Assembly (NCBI GenBank): GCA_002439165.1
Contig: DJTE01000001.1
Span: 1-64,000 of the forward strand
Length of the DNA: 64,000 nt
Direction of reading: 5' to 3'
DNA from: Chryseobacterium indologenes
Lineage (GTDB): Bacteria; Bacteroidota; Bacteroidia; Flavobacteriales; Weeksellaceae
Shown: piece after piece, positions 60,615 through 64,000 of the stretch
Position numbering within the stretch: position 1 is the stretch's first letter
Layout of the letters: each line of letters begins with the position of its first letter
The notes under the pieces: model-generated
The model's database searches: none
The model's input: only the letters and a program-made list of their open reading frames with translations
Told to the model about the DNA's origin: nothing
Made by a program: the position numbers and the translations under genes

Positions 60615-61403
60615 ATGAAGAAATTTTATTCGATAGTTGCTGCGGGATTATTTTCAGCAACTGTATGTGCACAAACTACTATTTATTCTGAAAGTATGGG
60701 ATCCGGTACAGGGACATCCGACATTTCCACAAACACTTTCCAAAACGGAAGCCCTGTTACTTATGACGGTACAGGAGATGTAAGATCTACGAACCCTTCA
60801 ACTACCGGGGCTTATGCACAGGCATCAGGAGGAGCTAATGTAATGATCAATGCCAACAATGAAACCTTTCTGATCTCCGGGATCAATACCACAGTTTATC
60901 AGAATATCCAGCTTTATTTTGGCCAGAGAAAAGGAACAACAGCAGCTAATAACGAACTGAAAGTAGAAGTAAGTGCAGACGGAAACAGCTGGACCTCTCT
61001 TTCTTATTCCAGAGCTACGGGAAGTAATACAGCCAATTGGTTATACATTAATCCTTCAGGAACGATCCCGGCAACATCAAATCTGAGAATCAGGTTTACA
61101 GGAACCAACAGTACGGAATGGAGAATAGATGATGTAAAGCTAACCGGCACAAGCGGGTCCTTAGCAACAGCAGATACCAAAAAAACAAAAAATGTATTTG
61201 TGAAAAATACTTCCGTAGATCAGGAAATTTATTTCGGAGAAAAAGCGGAAGTTAAAATTTTCAATATGAGCGGGCAGCTGGTAAAAGCAGCTTCTGTATC
61301 AGAAAACGGATCTTTAAATGTAGAAAATCTTCAGAGCGGCATTTATATGGTAACAGGAAATATTAATGGAAAAGGGGTTACTGAGAAAATTGTTAAAAAG
61401 TAA
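60615..61403 (+). CDS. T9SS cargo protein with type A sorting domain (1)
   Basis: The 262-residue secreted protein has a signal peptide (1-19, ATVCAQ). A beta-sandwich domain (about 22-178; TIYSESMGSGTGTSD, VEVSADGNSWTSLSYSRA, RIDDVKLTG) resembles discoidin or carbohydrate-binding folds. The C-terminal type A sorting domain (about 190-262; VKIFNMSGQLVKAASVSENG, GIYMVTGNINGKGVTEKIVKK in part) is recognised by the type IX secretion system and cut off during surface attachment. The gene is followed by a terminator and then by a second cargo gene. Confidence 0.88.
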   Translation: MKKFYSIVAAGLFSATVCAQTTIYSESMGSGTGTSDISTNTFQNGSPVTYDGTGDVRSTNPSTTGAYAQASGGANVMINANNETFLISGINTTVYQNIQLYFGQRKGTTAANNELKVEVSADGNSWTSLSYSRATGSNTANWLYINPSGTIPATSNLRIRFTGTNSTEWRIDDVKLTGTSGSLATADTKKTKNVFVKNTSVDQEIYFGEKAEVKIFNMSGQLVKAASVSENGSLNVENLQSGIYMVTGNINGKGVTEKIVKK

Positions 61404-61426
61404 TTTTAATTAATTGTTAAATATAT

Positions 61427-61457
61427 ACCATCATTTTTATAAAGTGATGGTTTTTTT
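61427..61457 (+). terminator. Terminator between the two T9SS cargo genes
   Basis: ACCATCA (61427-61433) pairs with TGATGGT (61445-61451), loop 11 nt, followed by seven T residues. Confidence 0.85.
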
Positions 61458-61490
61458 GTACTTTTACACCAAATATTAAAACTTTATATA

Positions 61491-62261
61491 ATGAAAAAAA
61501 TCTTTACTGTTTTAGGAGTTGCGGCAAGCGTTGTTGCATTCTCCCAAAATTTAGTTCAAAACCCAGGTTTTGAAAGTGGAATTAGTAACTGGACAGCAGG
61601 TACGGTAAACACATACACATTACCTACCGTGGAAACAGATGCTCCTTATCAGGGTGCAAATTATGCTAAATATACAGCAACAGCAACTACCGGATTTTAT
61701 CAGAATATCCCGATCAGTGCTAATACTCAATACACCGTAAGCTTCTGGTATAAATCATCAGGATCAGGAAACGGAGCCAGAATCTGGTCTTGCTTTTTAG
61801 ATGCTGCAAACGCACCTATCTATTTAACCAGTGATGCTACAACAGATCCTTTGAGAAACAATAACGGTTTCCTGGCTAAAGTAAGCGCATGGACACTGAA
61901 AACCTTAACCTTTACTTCTCCTGCTGCTGCAACTCAGTTCCAATTACAGGTACGTGCCTATAACAATTCAGTAGCCAGCTTTGATGAGTTTTCTTTAGTA
62001 CCTGCAGGGTCTCTTGCGGTAGGTGAAGTAGCTCCTTCCAAGTACAGAATCATCAAAAATACTTTCGTGAAAAACGACGGGATTACTTTCGGAGCAGATG
62101 TAAAAGACGTAAAAATTTACAACATGTTCGGACAGGTGGTGAAAACTGCTTCTGTTAAAAACAACGAAGTGTTAAACGTTGCTGAACTAGCAAAAGGAAA
62201 CTATTTCGTAACAGGAACTGTAAATAACGAACCGGTATCTCAGAAAATCTTAAAAGACTAA
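61491..62261 (+). CDS. T9SS cargo protein with carbohydrate-binding-like domain (2)
   Basis: The 256-residue secreted protein has a signal peptide (1-18, VVAFSQ). A CBM4/9-like domain follows (about 20-165; NLVQNPGFESGISNWTAG, FYQNIPISANTQYTVSFWYK, ASFDEFSLVPAG). The C-terminal type A sorting domain (about 185-256) has VKIYNMFGQVVKTASVKNN and GNYFVTGTVNNEPVSQKIL. It has the same plan as the gene before it but a different binding domain. Ends at a strong terminator. Confidence 0.88.
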   Translation: MKKIFTVLGVAASVVAFSQNLVQNPGFESGISNWTAGTVNTYTLPTVETDAPYQGANYAKYTATATTGFYQNIPISANTQYTVSFWYKSSGSGNGARIWSCFLDAANAPIYLTSDATTDPLRNNNGFLAKVSAWTLKTLTFTSPAAATQFQLQVRAYNNSVASFDEFSLVPAGSLAVGEVAPSKYRIIKNTFVKNDGITFGADVKDVKIYNMFGQVVKTASVKNNEVLNVAELAKGNYFVTGTVNNEPVSQKILKD

Positions 62262-62286
62262 TCTAATAGCTCTTTTAACCATATAG

Positions 62287-62320
62287 TTCCGGCCGTTTCG
62301 AAGAAACGGCCGGAATTTTT
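62287..62320. terminator. Strong terminator after the second T9SS cargo gene
   Basis: A perfect 13-bp stem TTCCGGCCGTTTC (62287-62299) with its complement (62303-62315), loop GAA, followed by TTTTTT. It may also serve the leftward gene. Confidence 0.92.
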
Positions 62321-62404
62321 TATAGCGGTTGTTGATAATGCGAACTTCTTCATGATAAACCTAAATGACTTTCATAACCTCCATCTTCCGGCTTTCTGTC
62401 TAAA

Positions 62405-64000
62405 TTAATACCAGCCCCTTCTGGCGGCATTGATAATTGATCCCAGATTCAAAACCAGGGTATATCTGATCCTCTTTCCGTAATCTTTAAAAGATGGCTC
62501 AAAACCTAGTGAAGACTGTATAGGGAAATAAACTTCCAGGAAATCCGGAATTACCCGCACTTTAATTCCGCTGTCCCAGATAAACTGTGCAGGGCGGTTC
62601 TTGTTTTTATACATTCCGGCATCGGCATACACATGGAATATTTTCCATATACTGGAATCTACATTGAAAGAAGTGATCCACTGGTTAACCGATCCGGGAA
62701 TAAAGGATTTGAATCCTCCGTCAGCCAGGATAAACTGCTGTGAAAGAATTCCGCTATTGGCACTTTCTCCCAAAAGATTATAGGAAAAAGAGTAGTTGGA
62801 GACTCTGGATATACCATAATTGAACGTACTGTTTCGGGTATCATTTCTTACAAAATATCCGGCAAATAGTCTTAAACTGAGCTTTTGTTTGGGAGCAAAC
62901 TCCCATCTGTAAAAGCCTTCTGCCGTTATTTTATTGAAATCTTCCATACCCTGGGTACTTAAACTTAAACTTTTCTCATGAATCATCTGGCTGTCGCTGT
63001 ATCCGTATCCGAAACTCCACAGGTTATACTTTCCGTAGTCTCTGTTGGCAACCATTTTTGGGCTGAGATCTCTTTCAAAATAATTGTATGAAACCCCTAT
63101 ACTCCGGCTTACCGTACTTCTTGGGTCTTTTCTGAAGCTGATCGTGGAAAATAATGATCCTTTTCTGTAAGCTAATCCGTAATCATAATGGAAATAAGCC
63201 CCGGAAACTCCGAAAGTAAGGCTTCTGATGATGCTCTCAGCCGGAAGAAAAGAGTAGGAGACCGCTCCGGAACCCGTCAGCTTTCCAGTCCCTGAACTGT
63301 ACATCGGAGTGATGGAGTATAAAAACTTCTGGTCAAAAAAAGACTGATTCTTCAGGTTGATCCCAAACAGAAATTTGTCATAAGCATTGTTGAAACGTAT
63401 TCTTGGGCTCACATATACTTCATTGTATTCAGGATTAGGAATATCTTTGATCAGTTTGAATTTTATTTTTTTAGTATTGGAAAAAATTCCTTTGGCATAC
63501 AGGAAGTTATCCCGGTATTTAGATTCAGGGAAGATATAGCCGCTGTTTAGGGTCACCTTATGAATGTCATCTGATGCAGGAAGGCTTATATTTTTAATTC
63601 TTTCATTTTCATCCGTTTCAATCCAATAGGCTTTCTTTTCGCCTTCACTGGTCTGGGTTTCCAGTTTTACAGGAATAGGAGCATCTGTGTTTTTCCCGAT
63701 TCTGATATTGAAAAGGTCTCCTTCTTTTCTTACACTTTTTAATCTGAAGTCAATCCTGTTTTTCTTTTTTAAAAAACCGGTAAGGTAGGAGGAGGTTTTA
63801 TCTGCTTCGGTAAGTTCATTCAGAAAACCTTCGGGACTGATCTTTTTCCCGGTATTCTGCTGAATATAATCTTTCAATATCGTATTGAACCGGTCATAGC
63901 CCATTTTATCTGCCGTATAGCTGAAAAGACTTCCCGTTTCGAAACTGCTGACCGCCATATCGTTGAAATTACTCAGTGCTGAAAATTCCTCATCAATCTT
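62405..64000 (-). CDS. C-terminal part of a gluzincin (M1-type) metallopeptidase, truncated by the window edge
   Basis: The frame stays open to base 64000, so the true start is outside. The 531 visible residues begin KIDEEFSALSNFNDMAVSS. SSFETGSLFSYTADKMGYDRFNTILKDYI fits (in part) the region after the HExxH zinc site of M1 aminopeptidases. The rest (about 170 to the end) is rich in beta strands of the kind seen in membrane-associated barrels (FGYGYSDSQMIHEKSLSL, FRWEF-like strands, a C-terminal RYTLVLNLGS). The zinc motif itself is not visible, so the family call rests on the partial N-terminal match. Confidence 0.5.
   Translation of the reverse strand, partial: KIDEEFSALSNFNDMAVSSFETGSLFSYTADKMGYDRFNTILKDYIQQNTGKKISPEGFLNELTEADKTSSYLTGFLKKKNRIDFRLKSVRKEGDLFNIRIGKNTDAPIPVKLETQTSEGEKKAYWIETDENERIKNISLPASDDIHKVTLNSGYIFPESKYRDNFLYAKGIFSNTKKIKFKLIKDIPNPEYNEVYVSPRIRFNNAYDKFLFGINLKNQSFFDQKFLYSITPMYSSGTGKLTGSGAVSYSFLPAESIIRSLTFGVSGAYFHYDYGLAYRKGSLFSTISFRKDPRSTVSRSIGVSYNYFERDLSPKMVANRDYGKYNLWSFGYGYSDSQMIHEKSLSLSTQGMEDFNKITAEGFYRWEFAPKQKLSLRLFAGYFVRNDTRNSTFNYGISRVSNYSFSYNLLGESANSGILSQQFILADGGFKSFIPGSVNQWITSFNVDSSIWKIFHVYADAGMYKNKNRPAQFIWDSGIKVRVIPDFLEVYFPIQSSLGFEPSFKDYGKRIRYTLVLNLGSIINAARRGWY

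Overview
The window looks like a chromosomal segment of a Flavobacteriia/Weeksellaceae bacterium, most likely Chryseobacterium or a close relative. Base composition is low GC. Promoters match the Bacteroidota consensus TTG-N19/20-TANNTTTG, and Shine-Dalgarno sequences are mostly absent. Gene content is typical of the group: a short MenE, type IX secretion cargo with type A sorting domains, a TonB-dependent siderophore receptor, bacterial deoxyhypusine synthase, degradative HMG-CoA reductase and sucC without sucD. No phage, IS element, rRNA or CRISPR array was found.

Layout. 0-3.3 kb: tRNA-Gln(TTG), menE, arfB, a small outer-membrane protein, a hairpin-rich gap and a GreA/GreB-like protein. 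3.3-6.1 kb: a leftward membrane cluster of GIDE-domain protein, LemA, a small membrane protein and a DUF3592 protein. 6.4-13.8 kb: htpG, an S9 peptidase, recA and an MpaB/DUF2236 oxygenase. 13.9-19.4 kb: two tandem LuxR paralogues facing four secreted-protein genes that share nearly the same signal peptide. The first of these four has an in-frame TGA in that signal peptide. 19.5-23.3 kb: pfkA-gapA, a DUF4846 lipoprotein and an HTH regulator. 23.4-24.6 kb: a non-coding tandem array of about four and a half units of 259-270 bp. 24.8-33.1 kb: alpha/beta hydrolase, alkyltransferase-like protein, a 49-residue protein, acyltransferase, deoxyhypusine synthase, HxlR regulator, a peroxiredoxin-like/AlkD-like pair, and the DUF4130/radical SAM DNA-repair pair. 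33.3-37.5 kb: a tightly packed rightward operon of HMG-CoA reductase, an unlisted 55-residue membrane protein, a DUF3298-like protein, DUF423 and a ClC channel. 37.6-46 kb: sucC, a repeat-bearing gap, MscS, 1-Cys peroxiredoxin, an outer-membrane protein, PepSY protein plus siderophore receptor, and a Gfo/Idh/MocA oxidoreductase. 46-57 kb: ABC-F (Uup-like), a 5'-nucleotidase, a secreted alpha/beta hydrolase fusion, a GH25 lysozyme, NDH-2 with trmD, an EEP-family protein, an Lrp regulator with deoC, and dusB. 57-64 kb: a very large outer-membrane protein with a TTG start, two T9SS cargo proteins, and the C-terminal part of an M1-type peptidase that runs off the right edge.

The least ordinary regions are the tandem array with its single decayed relative at 39.3 kb, the secreted cluster with a reused export leader, the GIDE-LemA membrane cluster, the hidden 55-residue coupled gene, and several promoters whose -7 box sits inside a palindrome or almost on the start codon. 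All functional calls rest on reading motifs; no search was run.
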